Translations under genes and position numbers: made by a program
Shown here: in pieces, positions 37,681 to 46,968 of the stretch
Layout: each line of letters starts with the position of its first letter
Numbering within the stretch: the stretch's first letter is position 1
Assembly (NCBI RefSeq): GCF_018854495.1
Contig: NZ_JABBDR010000073.1
Span: forward strand, 47,654 to 111,653
DNA length: 64,000 bases
Source: Acidithiobacillus ferruginosus
GTDB taxonomy: Bacteria > Pseudomonadota > Gammaproteobacteria > Acidithiobacillales > Acidithiobacillaceae
Reading direction: 5' to 3'
The notes under the pieces: generated by a model
What the model was told of the DNA's origin: nothing
The model's input: only the letters and a program-made list of their open reading frames with translations
Database searches by the model: none

Positions 37681-39201
37681 ATGGCATTACGCCCGAGTTC
37701 CATCTCCAAACTCATCGTCATCGGTTTTGGCCTGGCCATTGTGCCGCTGGTGCTGGTTATCGTCAGTGTAACCTTTTCCATTGCGCACTTTGCCGAACAG
37801 GGACAGGTGAGCATCTTGCGCGCGGTAGCCATGAGTGATGCAGCCAACCGGATGAATAACGCGGTGCGATCCATGGAGCGCTATGGTCTGCAGTATACGG
37901 TCCTGCAGGATCAGGCGCTGCTGGTGCTCTATGATCAGAGTTTTGCGGAGTACAAAAAAGCCAGCACCCAGTTTGCCGCCGCGGGGCCTTCTCCCGTCGA
38001 TCGTCAGCACCTTGAACGGCTGGCGGCGCATCTGACCCGCGCGCGGCAACTATTGCCGCTGGTATCCCTGGGGGGCAACCGCAGTGCGCTGGAAAGCGAC
38101 TTCAGCCTTGCCACCGGTGAGGCACAACATCTCCAAAGTGACGTGAATGAGGGGATCAGCACCGAAGTGGCTAAACTGGGTACCCGGGCGCTGGCCATCA
38201 AGCGTCTGACCATTGCGGAAGTATTGCTGGTGCTGCCACTCTCCATTGCCGTCGCCATCCTGTTTATCGTGCTGATCACCCGCCCCATCCGGCATCTCGA
38301 TCAGGCGGTTTCCGGCCTGGGTGATGGCGATCTGGAAACGCCCATAGCCGTGCAGGGGCCGCGGGATATTGCCAGCCTGGGTGACCGTCTGGAGTGGCTG
38401 CGTAACCGGCTCAACGCATTGGAAGCCGCCAAGCTGCATTTCCTGCGGCAGCTTTCCCATGAGCTGAAGACGCCGCTGACGGCCATTCGCGAAGGCGCGG
38501 AGTTGCTCCAGGAGGATCTGGGACATGAATTGGGTGCCGAGCAGCAGGAGATCGTGCATATCGTCCGCGATAACAGCTTGCGTTTGCAGCGCCTGATCGA
38601 AGACCTGCTGCGTTTTAGCCTGGCCGAGGGGCCGGTGGGGGCGGGCATGGTGCAGGAAATCTCCCTGACGGTGGTCGTGGAGGATCTGTTGTTGAGCTAT
38701 AAGCCGAGTCTGCGTAGCAAATCCCTGCATCTGGTCACGGATCTCGCGGAGGTGCGGGTGCGTGGCCATGAAGATCGCCTGCGGACCATTTGCGATAATC
38801 TGCTGTCAAATGCCGTGAAATTCTCGCCGCAAAACGCTACCATACGGGTGCATTTGCAGGTACAGGACGAACAGGCGGTTCTCGATGTTCAGGATGAGGG
38901 GCCCGGTGTGGCGCCCCAAGAGCGCGAAAAGATTTTTGATATTCTCTACCGGGGCGAAGCCTCCGATGCGGGAAAGATCGAGGGCAGCGGGTTGGGACTG
39001 GCCATCGCCAGAGAATATGTACTGAGTTACGGGGGAAGTCTTGAATTGCTGGATAAAGAAACGCCGGGGGCTTGGTTCCAGTTGCGCCTGCCCCTCACCG
39101 ATCATGTCGCTCCCCATGGTGTTCATCGTGCTGACCCTGGCGGGTTGCGCGGCCACACCGTTGCCGTCCCCGCCCAATACAGTGACTCTCAAGCCCGGTG
39201 A
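37681..39201 (+). CDS. Sensor histidine kinase (QseE/GlrK type)
   Basis: The 506-residue product has membrane helices near residues 10-35 and 190-212, a periplasmic helical sensor between them, then HAMP (RPIRHLDQAVSGLGDGDLE), HisKA with the phospho-histidine in LRQLSHELKTPLTAIREGAELL, and the ATPase domain (DNLLSNAVKFSP, DEGPGVAP, GSGLGLAIA). The kinase proper ends near residue 475; the last 30 residues are read out of frame with the downstream lipoprotein and look non-functional. ATG 37681 was chosen over an earlier in-frame start. Confidence 0.92.
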   Translation: MALRPSSISKLIVIGFGLAIVPLVLVIVSVTFSIAHFAEQGQVSILRAVAMSDAANRMNNAVRSMERYGLQYTVLQDQALLVLYDQSFAEYKKASTQFAAAGPSPVDRQHLERLAAHLTRARQLLPLVSLGGNRSALESDFSLATGEAQHLQSDVNEGISTEVAKLGTRALAIKRLTIAEVLLVLPLSIAVAILFIVLITRPIRHLDQAVSGLGDGDLETPIAVQGPRDIASLGDRLEWLRNRLNALEAAKLHFLRQLSHELKTPLTAIREGAELLQEDLGHELGAEQQEIVHIVRDNSLRLQRLIEDLLRFSLAEGPVGAGMVQEISLTVVVEDLLLSYKPSLRSKSLHLVTDLAEVRVRGHEDRLRTICDNLLSNAVKFSPQNATIRVHLQVQDEQAVLDVQDEGPGVAPQEREKIFDILYRGEASDAGKIEGSGLGLAIAREYVLSYGGSLELLDKETPGAWFQLRLPLTDHVAPHGVHRADPGGLRGHTVAVPAQYSDSQAR

Positions 39202-39493
39202 ACAGGTGGTGCAGACCAGCACCCTGATGGCTTTGCGGGCTCAGATCGCAGCGCTGGAAAAGGTTGCTCCGGTGACGGCGGCTTGTGTTTCCGAAAAGGC
39301 GGAGGTGGCGAGTCTGACCAGCCAATTGGCCGATGCCAGGGCGGGTGATCCCGGCTACCAGAAGCTGGAGACGCGGGTCAACGAACTGCAAAGCCGCCTC
39401 ACGCAGTCCCAGCAGCGCGAGACGGATTTGCGCAAGAAGCTGAACGAGCTGGTGCAGATCGAAAAAAACGCACGTTTACCTCAGGGGCACTGA
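39104..39493 (+). CDS. Small lipoprotein between kinase and regulator (QseG-like)
   Basis: The 129-residue product has a short signal and lipobox (VFIVLTLAGCAATP) and then a coiled-coil-like segment (SEKAEVASLTSQLADARA, NELQSRLTQSQQRETDLRKK). It is placed between kinase and sigma-54 regulator genes just as QseG/YfhG in enterics, where the lipoprotein activates the kinase. It overlaps the kinase gene by 98 bases. Confidence 0.8.
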   Translation: MSLPMVFIVLTLAGCAATPLPSPPNTVTLKPGEQVVQTSTLMALRAQIAALEKVAPVTAACVSEKAEVASLTSQLADARAGDPGYQKLETRVNELQSRLTQSQQRETDLRKKLNELVQIEKNARLPQGH

Positions 39494-39499
39494 ACCGAA

Positions 39500-40876
39500 A
39501 TGGAAAAGGGCAGAATCTTACTGGTGGATGATGACGCCGATCTCCTGCGTCTGTTGTCCCTGCGCATGAAGGCGGCCGGCTATGTGGTCAGTACCGCGGC
39601 CAGCGGTAGCGAAGCGTTGTCGGTACTGGCGATGGAACATCCGTCCCTGGTCATCACCGATCTCAAGATGGATGAGATGGACGGTATGGCACTGCTGGAC
39701 GCCATTCGCCGCGACTACCCGACGTTGCCCGTCATCATCCTTACCGCCCACGGTTCCATCCCCGATGCCCTGCTGGCGGCCGACCAGGGTGTCTTTGCCT
39801 TCCTCACCAAGCCCTTTGATGGCAAGGACCTGATGGCGCAGGTGGAGCGCGCCTTCAACCTGACGGCGGCGGTTCCCCCTTCTTCGGGCAAGAAGGGCCG
39901 GGACTCCAGTTGGGACCGTATCCTGACCCGCAGCCCCAAAATGCAGACGGTGCTGGATCAGGCGCGTCTGGTGGCGGCATCCGATGCCAGCGTCTTCATT
40001 CATGGCGCCAGTGGTACCGGTAAGGAACTGCTGGCCCAGGCCATCCATCAGGCGAGTCCGCGCCGTAGCCACGCTTTTATTGCCGTCAACTGCGCGGCCT
40101 TTCCCGAACAACTGCTGGAGTCGGAACTCTTCGGGCACAAAAAGGGCGCCTTCACCGGAGCGGCCAGCAGTCATCAGGGCCTGTTCCAGGCGGCGGAGGG
40201 CGGCACGCTTTTTCTGGACGAAATTGGCGACATGCCTCTCCCGTTACAGGTCAAACTGCTGCGAGCCCTGCAAGAACGGGTGATTCGTCCGGTCGGCGCC
40301 ACCGAGAGCATTGCCGTCGACGTGCGGATCATCTCCGCCAGTCACCGGGATCTGGAGCAGGAGATGGCTGCCCGGCGTTTCCGGGATGATCTCTACTATC
40401 GCCTTTGCGTGGTGACCCTGGAACTCCCCGCCCTGGCTGAGCGCCCGGAGGATATCCCGCTGCTGGCCGAGTTTTTCCTGCGAGATGCGGCGGCCAAGAA
40501 TCGCAAAGACGTTCGCGGGATCGCGCCGGAGGCCATGGAACTGCTGGTGTCGGCGCCCTGGCCGGGCAATGTCCGGCAACTCGCCAACGTCATTGAACAG
40601 GCGGTGGTGCTGTCCACTACCCCGCGAATCGGGGCACCCCTTATCCGTCATGCCTTGCGAGACCGGGAAGGGGAGGTCATGCCGCTGGCCGATGCCAAGG
40701 GCCGTTTCGAGATGAATTATCTGATCCAGATCATGCGCATGACCCGCGGCAACGTGAGTCAGGCCGCACAACTCGCACAGCGCAACCGCACCGAGTTTTA
40801 TCGCCTTCTGCACCGCTACCACCTCGATCCCGCTGCCTTCAAGGAAACCGGCGGTGAAGCGGAAGAGGACGAGTAA
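39500..40876 (+). CDS. Sigma-54-dependent response regulator (QseF/GlrR type)
   Basis: The 458-residue product has a receiver domain with DDD near the N-terminus and the phospho-aspartate in VITDLKMDEMDG, an AAA+ domain (Walker A GASGTGKELLAQ; sigma-54 contact loop KKGAFTGA) and a C-terminal Fis-type helix-turn-helix (GNVSQAAQLAQRNRTEFYRLL). It will activate RpoN promoters. The relation to rapZ at 25449 is notable, since in enterics the same system drives GlmY sRNA, an antagonist of RapZ. Confidence 0.93.
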   Translation: MEKGRILLVDDDADLLRLLSLRMKAAGYVVSTAASGSEALSVLAMEHPSLVITDLKMDEMDGMALLDAIRRDYPTLPVIILTAHGSIPDALLAADQGVFAFLTKPFDGKDLMAQVERAFNLTAAVPPSSGKKGRDSSWDRILTRSPKMQTVLDQARLVAASDASVFIHGASGTGKELLAQAIHQASPRRSHAFIAVNCAAFPEQLLESELFGHKKGAFTGAASSHQGLFQAAEGGTLFLDEIGDMPLPLQVKLLRALQERVIRPVGATESIAVDVRIISASHRDLEQEMAARRFRDDLYYRLCVVTLELPALAERPEDIPLLAEFFLRDAAAKNRKDVRGIAPEAMELLVSAPWPGNVRQLANVIEQAVVLSTTPRIGAPLIRHALRDREGEVMPLADAKGRFEMNYLIQIMRMTRGNVSQAAQLAQRNRTEFYRLLHRYHLDPAAFKETGGEAEEDE

Positions 40877-40939
40877 GGGCGGGAGCCTTGCCTGCGGGAA
40901 GGTGTCTGTCCACAGGGAAGAGCGCGGGTGCCGAACCGG

Positions 40940-42430
40940 TTACATCAGGATGATGTCGTACTGCTCCTGGGTATAGGTCGCCTCCGCCTGCACCTTGATG
41001 GGGCGGCCGATAAATTCCTCCAGCGCCGCCAGACTGGTGCTTTCTTCGTCCAACAGCTTCTCCATGACCTGCGGTGAAGCCAGAACCACAAAGCGTTCGG
41101 CGGGGTAGGCGCGGGTTTCGCGGACGATCTCGCGGAGGATTTCGTAGCAGATGGTTTCGGCGGTTTTCATGAAGCCGCGGCCGTGGCAATAGGGGCAGGG
41201 CTCGCAGAGGGTCTGACGGAGACTTTCGCGGGTGCGTTTACGGGTCATCTCCACCAGGCCGAGCGAGGATATCTGGGTGATATTGCAGCGAGTGCGGTCA
41301 CTCTGGATGCTTTTTTCCAGTGCGCGCTGGACCCGGCGTTTATGTTCTTCGTCCTCCATGTCGATGAAGTCGATGATGATCATGCCGCCGATATTGCGCA
41401 GGCGCATCTGCCGGGCGATGGCGGCGGCGGCCTCCAGATTGGTCTTGAAGATGGTCTCTTCCTGATTGCGCCGTCCCACGAAGCCGCCGGTATTGACGTC
41501 CACCGTGGTCAGGGCCTCCGTCTGGTCGATGATGAGGTAGGCGCCGGACTTGAGGGTGACCCGGCTTTGCAGGGCGCGCTCTATCTCGTCCTCGACGTTG
41601 TAGAGATCGAAGAGCGGACGCTCGCCGCTGTAGTGTTCAATGCGATCGGCCACTTCCGGGATAACGCCCTGACAGAAGGTCAGAGCGGCATCCACCGTTT
41701 CCCGTGAATCGATACGCACCCGCTGGATATTGTCGGACATTACATCGCGCATCATGCGCAAGGCCAGATTGAGGTCGCTGTGAATCTGGCTGGGCGCCGG
41801 GCTGCGCTCCAGTCGGGCGCGGATGGAGTCCCACAGGCGCCGGAGAAAATCGATATCTCCGGCGAAGTCGGTTTCCGCCACGCCTTCCGCGAGGGTGCGG
41901 ATGATATAGCCACCGCCCTCTTCGGGGGGGATCGCGGATTTGAGCTGCTCCTTGAGCCGCATCCGTTCTTCCGGTGATTCGATACGGGTGGAGACGCCGA
42001 TGCGTGGCACGAAGGGCATGTATACCAGATAACGTCCCGGCAGGGTGATGCGGGTGGAGAGTCGCGCGCCTTTGCTGCCGAGGGGGTCCTTGATGACCTG
42101 CACCAGCACTTCCTGTCCTTCGCGGAGCAGGGTGCAGACGTTGCGGACCTCGTGGTGCCCGGCGCGGGGCTCGATATCGGTTTCGCCCTGGATCTCCTCG
42201 CTGTCGTCCTGAATATCCGCAGCGTGGAGGAAGGCGGTACGTTCCAGACCCACATCGACGAACGCAGCCTGCATGCCGGGCAGGACGCGGCGGACGACGC
42301 CTTTGTAGATGTTGCCCACCAGACCGCGGTGGCCGCTACGTTCGACCTGGAGCTCCTGAAGGACGCCGTTGTCCACCAGCGCGACACGGATTTCCTGGGG
42401 GGTGACGTTGATCAGCAGTTCTTCGCTCAT
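40940..42430 (-). CDS. rng: Ribonuclease G
   Basis: Endoribonuclease for 16S rRNA 5' maturation and mRNA turnover. The 496-residue product starts MSEELLINVTPQEIRVAL, with an S1 domain at about residues 35-125. The catalytic metal site is in TVDVNTGGFVGRRN and IIIDFIDME, and the zinc-link cysteines in CEPCPYCHGRG. The C-terminal scaffold of RNase E is absent, hence RNase G. The gene follows maf with ATGA overlap. Confidence 0.96.
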   Translation of the reverse strand: MSEELLINVTPQEIRVALVDNGVLQELQVERSGHRGLVGNIYKGVVRRVLPGMQAAFVDVGLERTAFLHAADIQDDSEEIQGETDIEPRAGHHEVRNVCTLLREGQEVLVQVIKDPLGSKGARLSTRITLPGRYLVYMPFVPRIGVSTRIESPEERMRLKEQLKSAIPPEEGGGYIIRTLAEGVAETDFAGDIDFLRRLWDSIRARLERSPAPSQIHSDLNLALRMMRDVMSDNIQRVRIDSRETVDAALTFCQGVIPEVADRIEHYSGERPLFDLYNVEDEIERALQSRVTLKSGAYLIIDQTEALTTVDVNTGGFVGRRNQEETIFKTNLEAAAAIARQMRLRNIGGMIIIDFIDMEDEEHKRRVQRALEKSIQSDRTRCNITQISSLGLVEMTRKRTRESLRQTLCEPCPYCHGRGFMKTAETICYEILREIVRETRAYPAERFVVLASPQVMEKLLDEESTSLAALEEFIGRPIKVQAEATYTQEQYDIILM

Positions 42431-43014
42431 GGATGTCCTGAGAGGCAAGGGGGGGAGAGGCCGCAAGCGGCAAGCATCTCTGCCGTTTCAAAAAGGGGCA
42501 GCCCCATGACGCCGCTGTAGGATCCCTGCAGGCCGCTGACAAAGACTGCGCCGATGCCCTGAACCGCATAGGCCCCCGCCTTGTCAACCGGTTCCCCTGT
42601 GTCCCAGTAGGTGCGCATCTCCGCGCTGCTGAGGGGGCGCAGGCGGACGGCGCTGCTGCACAGGCGCTGGTCTACACGGCCTCGATGGAAAACGGCGACA
42701 GCGGTATGCACCTGATGCCAGAGGCCACCGAGCGCCGTATACATCTGCACGGCTTCCTCGAAGTCGCAGGGCTTGCCGAAGGTGCGGTCACCCAGCGCGA
42801 CGACCGTGTCTGCCGCCAGGATGACGGCTTCGGGCCCTGCCGTCGCGGCAGCAAGGCCTTTGCTGTGGGCAAGACGCAGCGCGAGGGCATCCGGACTCTC
42901 TCCGGGCCGCGGGGATTCATCCACGGCGGTGACGATAACCTCTGGTGCATAGCCCAACTGGTGGAGCAGGGCCCGTCGGCGCGGCGAGGCCGAGGCAAGG
43001 ATCAGGCGGGTCAC
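42427..43014 (-). CDS. maf: Maf-family nucleotide pyrophosphatase
   Basis: House-cleaning nucleotide pyrophosphatase of 195 residues. It has the SASPRRRALLHQLG motif at the N-terminus, the VILAADTVVALGDRTFGKP block and GSYSGVMGLPLFET near the end. The start is a GTG overlapping the upstream stop as GTGA. maf-rng is a common pair. Confidence 0.94.
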   Translation of the reverse strand: MTRLILASASPRRRALLHQLGYAPEVIVTAVDESPRPGESPDALALRLAHSKGLAAATAGPEAVILAADTVVALGDRTFGKPCDFEEAVQMYTALGGLWHQVHTAVAVFHRGRVDQRLCSSAVRLRPLSSAEMRTYWDTGEPVDKAGAYAVQGIGAVFVSGLQGSYSGVMGLPLFETAEMLAACGLSPPCLSGHP

Positions 43015-43892
43015 GGCGCCGGGCTGGCATTCGCCAACAGCAGTTCGGCGGTCCCCGCGCTGAGGCCGGCGCCGGTAGCCAGTGCGAGCACCTGATCGGG
43101 AATGCCATCGCGACGCAGGGCGCGGAGGATGGTTTCGGCACGTTGGGTGGCAACATTGGCACCCAGGGGCTGTGGCGCCACCCGCACCAGTATTTCACTG
43201 GCTGCCGTCTGCTTGAGGATGCCGGAAATGGCCTGCAAGCGTTGTTTGCCGCTGGCAGAAAGCTGGTTGCCGCTGTCGAACAGGCTGTTTACCGGCATGG
43301 TGACATGCACCCCGTCGCTGGCGGCCCGGACCTGGGCGTATACCGTCAAGGCTTTGCCGGAGTCGGGCAGCGCCGCGAGCGGGCTGGCAGATGCGCCTTG
43401 CTGGTTGGCCATGCCGGCCAGGCGCTGTTCTTCAGACTGCAACATCTGCTTCTGTTGCTGGATTTCGGCTTGCAGGTGCTGGGTCCGGGCGCCGCTCATG
43501 GTTTTGTTCGCCAGTTGTTCGCGCAGTTTGCCATACTCGGTCTGCAACGACTGCTGCTGTCGGGTCAACGACTGCACCTGGCGCTGCAGACTGTTGAGCC
43601 GGTCTTGTTTTGCAGCCTGCCCACGTATTTCACGGAGCCCGGCGAGGCGCGCATTAAAAATGGCCAGATCGACCTGGAAGAGCGCGGGGTCGACCTGGTC
43701 GCGGGTCATCATCCGCAGGCTGCTGTGCAGGCCGGACAAGGTGGCAGCGGGTATGGGCGGCGCGCCGCGCTGTGCGTCGCGCAGGCGCTGGATCGCCTGC
43801 TGCAGCGCCTGCGTGGTGGCGGGATCGGCTACCGCCATACCGGGCAGCGCAATGAGCAGGACCGCGGCGATGAGGTGACGGACGCGCATCAT
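43011..43892 (-). CDS. Exported coiled-coil protein with OmpA-like C-terminal domain
   Basis: The 293-residue product has a signal peptide (LIAAVLLIALPGMAVA), a glutamine-rich coiled coil at about residues 80-165, and a C-terminal region like OmpA peptidoglycan-binding domains (LFDSGNQLSASGKQRLQAI and ATQRAETILRALRRDGI). The canonical NxxLSxxRA motif is only partly kept. Encoded next to a small lipoprotein gene, so both may link outer membrane and cell wall. Confidence 0.75.
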   Translation of the reverse strand: MMRVRHLIAAVLLIALPGMAVADPATTQALQQAIQRLRDAQRGAPPIPAATLSGLHSSLRMMTRDQVDPALFQVDLAIFNARLAGLREIRGQAAKQDRLNSLQRQVQSLTRQQQSLQTEYGKLREQLANKTMSGARTQHLQAEIQQQKQMLQSEEQRLAGMANQQGASASPLAALPDSGKALTVYAQVRAASDGVHVTMPVNSLFDSGNQLSASGKQRLQAISGILKQTAASEILVRVAPQPLGANVATQRAETILRALRRDGIPDQVLALATGAGLSAGTAELLLANASPAP

Positions 43893-44326
43893 GGTGCCTC
43901 CTGGGCGATCTGCGCTTTGGTGGTGGCGATCTGCTGGCGGGTCGTGGCGATCTGGCTCTGCAAATTGGCGATCTGACTTTTCAGGGTCATTTGCCGACTG
44001 TTGCTTGGGGCGGTATTGAGGCGGGTCTGGATGTTGTCGAGCAGCACCCTGGCGAGGAGGGTCTGCCGGTCGGCATACACATAGTCGTTACGTGCCACGG
44101 CGTCCCTGGCGGCGTTCAGCGCCTGCTGTACCGGCGCAAGCTGCTGTGCGTTGACCGCGGGAGAGAGGGCGAGGATGCGTTCCCGCCCCGCCTGCACGGC
44201 AACGGCGTCGGAGACCCCCTGTTGTGGGCTGACCTGCACCATCTGCGCGCAGGCGCTGAGGCCCAGACTCAGGGCCAGGGCCATCCCCAGGCGGGGATGG
44301 AGACTTCGGTTCCATAGCGTGTTCAC
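43889..44326 (-). CDS. DUF4398-like lipoprotein
   Basis: The 145-residue product has a signal with lipobox LGLSACAQM and a helical body with Gln/Ile repeats near the C-terminus (LQSQIATTRQQIATTKAQIA). GTG 44326 has GAGGAG upstream, while the longer frame would run into rlmH. Often such lipoproteins are encoded beside OmpA-like proteins. Function unknown. Confidence 0.75.
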   Translation of the reverse strand: MNTLWNRSLHPRLGMALALSLGLSACAQMVQVSPQQGVSDAVAVQAGRERILALSPAVNAQQLAPVQQALNAARDAVARNDYVYADRQTLLARVLLDNIQTRLNTAPSNSRQMTLKSQIANLQSQIATTRQQIATTKAQIAQEAP

Positions 44327-44333
44327 GTCAGCG

Positions 44334-44807
44334 TCACTCCTCTCCGCCACGATGATAAGGCAACCGGGCCTGAATGCTCCAGGCCCGGTATAATTGTTCG
44401 GCCAGCACGACACGCACCACCGGGTGGGCGAGGGTCAGGGGCGACAAGGACCAGCGCCAGTCTGGTTGCAGGGCCGGGTCGAGGCCGTCGGGGCCGCCGA
44501 CCCACAGAGCGACATCGCGCCCGCTGTGAAACCAGGTGTCGATGCGCTGCGCCAGTGCCTCACTGTCCAGATTCCTGCCGTCCACTTCCAGTGCGATCCG
44601 CTCGGCTCCGGCCGGGGTTGCCGCCAGTATCCGTTCACCTTCCTCGCGCCGCCAGCGGGCCGGGTCCCCGCTGCGCCCGCGCCGTGCCAGCGGCAATCCC
44701 CGCCACTCGACGCGCAGTTGCGGCGGCATCCGCGCACTGTATTCGGCGACGCCCGCCTCTACCCAGGCCGGCATTTTGCTGCCGATGGCCAGTACCCAGA
44801 GGCGCAT
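44334..44807 (-). CDS. rlmH: 23S rRNA pseudouridine-1915 N3-methyltransferase RlmH
   Basis: SPOUT methyltransferase of 157 residues that modifies helix 69 of 23S rRNA. The knot motifs are ALWVGGPDGLDPAL and the C-terminal LAEQLYRAWSIQARLPYHRG. It is next to rsfS, the standard rsfS-rlmH pair. Confidence 0.95.
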   Translation of the reverse strand: MRLWVLAIGSKMPAWVEAGVAEYSARMPPQLRVEWRGLPLARRGRSGDPARWRREEGERILAATPAGAERIALEVDGRNLDSEALAQRIDTWFHSGRDVALWVGGPDGLDPALQPDWRWSLSPLTLAHPVVRVVLAEQLYRAWSIQARLPYHRGGEE

Positions 44808-44813
44808 CGCAGA

Positions 44814-45170
44814 TCAGCGCCCCTCGCTTTGGCCACGCATCTGCGGAAGTTCTCCCCAGAGCCGCTCCAGTTGGTAAAAATCGCGCACTTCCGGACGCAT
44901 CACATGGACGACCACATCACCGAGGTCGACCAGCACCCAGTCGCCCACGGTGAGGCCTTCCTTGCCTATAGGTTTTACGCCTTCCTCGCGCATGCGTGCC
45001 ATCACCGCGTCGGCCAGCGCCCGCAAGTGGCGGTCGGAGGTGCCGGAGGCGATGATGAGATAGTCGGTGATGTCGGTCTGTTTGCGGACATCGATGCTCT
45101 TGATGTCGAGCGCCTTGTGTTCATCCAGAACGGAGATGGCCAAGTCGCGAAGGGTTTCTGCTGTCGCCAA
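44814..45170 (-). CDS. rsfS: Ribosomal silencing factor RsfS
   Basis: The 118-residue product binds ribosomal protein uL14 and blocks subunit joining. It has family blocks SIDVRKQTDITDYLIIASG and GDWVLVDLGDVVVHVM. The start is a TTG at 45170 behind AAGGA; no ATG is close. Lies between nadD and rlmH. Confidence 0.94.
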   Translation of the reverse strand: MATAETLRDLAISVLDEHKALDIKSIDVRKQTDITDYLIIASGTSDRHLRALADAVMARMREEGVKPIGKEGLTVGDWVLVDLGDVVVHVMRPEVRDFYQLERLWGELPQMRGQSEGR

Positions 45171-45193
45171 GTGTTATGATCCTTTGTGTCGGG

Positions 45194-45850
45194 CTATGGG
45201 CTCTGGTAGAGCCCTTCGGCGTCAATATAATCCAATACCTCGTCCGGTAACAGAAAGCGCGGGCTCTGATGACCGGCGAGCAGGCTGCGGATACTGCTGG
45301 CGGAGATTTCCAGGGCAGTGACCGTATGAAACAGAATACAGCCGGCGGGCGTCTGGCGCAGGGTGCCGACATCTTCGCAACGGCGCTGATAGAGGGCCTG
45401 GCGCAGGGCTTCGGGTAATTCGGCGGCAGGCCATCCCGGGCGCCCGGTAACGACGAGGTGGGTGAGGTCCAGAATGTGCTGCCAGTGGTGCCAGGTGTCG
45501 AAGCGCAGAAAGGCATCCATGCCGATGACCATGGCGAGCACCGCATCCGGGCGTTGCCGACGCAGGGCGGTGAGGGTATCTACGGTGTAGGACGGCCCTT
45601 CCCGCTCCACTTCCCAGGAACTGACCGTGAATTGCGGATGGTGCGCGACGGCGATGCGGGTCATGGCCAGACGGTGGCGGGCGTCGGCCCAGGGGCTTTT
45701 GCGGTGGGGCGGATGCCCCGCCGGAATCAGCATCACCTGTGCGATGGCGAGGGCCTGGCGCACCTCCTCCACGGCGCGCAGGTGCCCGTAATGGATGGGG
45801 TCGAAGGTGCCGCCGAGGATGACCAGATCATCATGTGTAGAACTATGCAT
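45194..45850 (-). CDS. nadD: Nicotinate-mononucleotide adenylyltransferase
   Basis: NAD synthesis enzyme of 218 residues. The nucleotidyltransferase motif [12 protein letters not shown] stands near the N-terminus and [10 protein letters not shown] near the C-terminus. It opens the nadD-rsfS-rlmH group. Confidence 0.96.
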   Translation of the reverse strand: MHSSTHDDLVILGGTFDPIHYGHLRAVEEVRQALAIAQVMLIPAGHPPHRKSPWADARHRLAMTRIAVAHHPQFTVSSWEVEREGPSYTVDTLTALRRQRPDAVLAMVIGMDAFLRFDTWHHWQHILDLTHLVVTGRPGWPAAELPEALRQALYQRRCEDVGTLRQTPAGCILFHTVTALEISASSIRSLLAGHQSPRFLLPDEVLDYIDAEGLYQSP

Positions 45851-45909
45851 TAGCGGAATATAACCAAGGGCTGCCTGCGGGGGAAGTCGTCCGGCAGGAC
45901 CGGCGGAGA

Positions 45910-46818
45910 TCAGGGGGTGCAGCCCTCCGCGCTGACATCACCACGGAGCGAGTGAATGAGCGCGGGCAGTCCGCGCACGGCGATGCCGTGTACCAGCACC
46001 ATCCTCAGGCCGGTTTGCTCTTTGGTGGCGTGGACGTCAGGCGACTTCTTCCGGCAGAAAAGCAGGGTCGGCGTCGCTTCTTCACCGCTGGACTGAAGCA
46101 AGGCGGTATTGGCATTGACCGCCTTGATGTCTTCGGCGGGAATCTGCGCCAGGGGTCGGGTGCCACCCTCCTCGGTGCTTTTGTCAAACCCCTTCTCGTT
46201 TTCCGCCCACGCCGCCGCCGGGTCGGGGGCGGCGAGAATCGTGGCCGCCTTGGCGACGCTGGAATCTTTCAGAAAACCGACGGGGATCAGTTTTACTCGG
46301 AGTTGACCGTCGGCGACGGGTTTTTGCAATGCCTCCCAGAGCAGGTGGCAGTAGATGCAGTTGGGGTCGGCAAACACCACCATGAGTGGCCCCGCGTGGC
46401 CGATCGTGAAGCCGGGTGCCTGCATGGCCGCCGGAGCGATCTGTCCGGCGGGGACCTTTCCGGGTTGGGGCAGATACTTCTTCGTGGCCGCCTGGGTGAT
46501 ATCCTGGCCCTTATCGTTCACCACCGGGCCGAGCAGGAGGTAGCGATTGGACAACATCCAGAGTATCCCCTGCTGATGCTGGCTGTTTTCGGCGATGATG
46601 CCGGTGAGTTTTTGGGTGGGGCCCGGAAAGACCTTCACCACATGGGCCTTGCCGTGGAAGTTGCCCTGCACCAGATGCTCCGCAGATTGGAGATCCGGGC
46701 TGGTTGCGCACCCGGCGAGCAGCAGCGGGCCGAAGAACAATGCCCCCAAAGCCGAGCCTACGGACTTTCCGAATCCTACGCGCACCTTTTTACCGCCGCT
46801 CCGATCTTCCGCTTCCAT
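45910..46818 (-). CDS. DsbG/DsbC-like thiol-disulfide protein, predicted lipoprotein
   Basis: The 302-residue product has a lipobox-like end of signal ([14 protein letters not shown]), a dimerisation-type N-terminal part, and a thioredoxin fold with CxxC in [10 protein letters not shown] and the cis-proline loop EATPTLLF. This fits a DsbG-type periplasmic reductase/isomerase, here apparently lipid-anchored. ATG 46818 was used; the frame opens about 375 bases further upstream without a ribosome site, overlapping msrA. Divergent from msrA-msrB, suggesting shared control under oxidative stress. Confidence 0.82.
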   Translation of the reverse strand: MEAEDRSGGKKVRVGFGKSVGSALGALFFGPLLLAGCATSPDLQSAEHLVQGNFHGKAHVVKVFPGPTQKLTGIIAENSQHQQGILWMLSNRYLLLGPVVNDKGQDITQAATKKYLPQPGKVPAGQIAPAAMQAPGFTIGHAGPLMVVFADPNCIYCHLLWEALQKPVADGQLRVKLIPVGFLKDSSVAKAATILAAPDPAAAWAENEKGFDKSTEEGGTRPLAQIPAEDIKAVNANTALLQSSGEEATPTLLFCRKKSPDVHATKEQTGLRMVLVHGIAVRGLPALIHSLRGDVSAEGCTP

Positions 46819-46968
46819 GGCCCCCCCAGAATTTTGCAGGTCGAATTTCATTGCAGCGTGGATACTAGCAAATGTGCCGGGGTCTGGCACATTGCCTGCC
46901 GACGGTTGGTCTGGTGGCGCTTTGCGACTATGCTTTGGACAGAGTCCGTTCATCGTGGAGTACAGGTC

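Noticed and set aside
40877-40939. Terminator between the convergent qseF-type and rng genes
   Set aside because: Only weak, imperfect pairing and no U-run on either strand.
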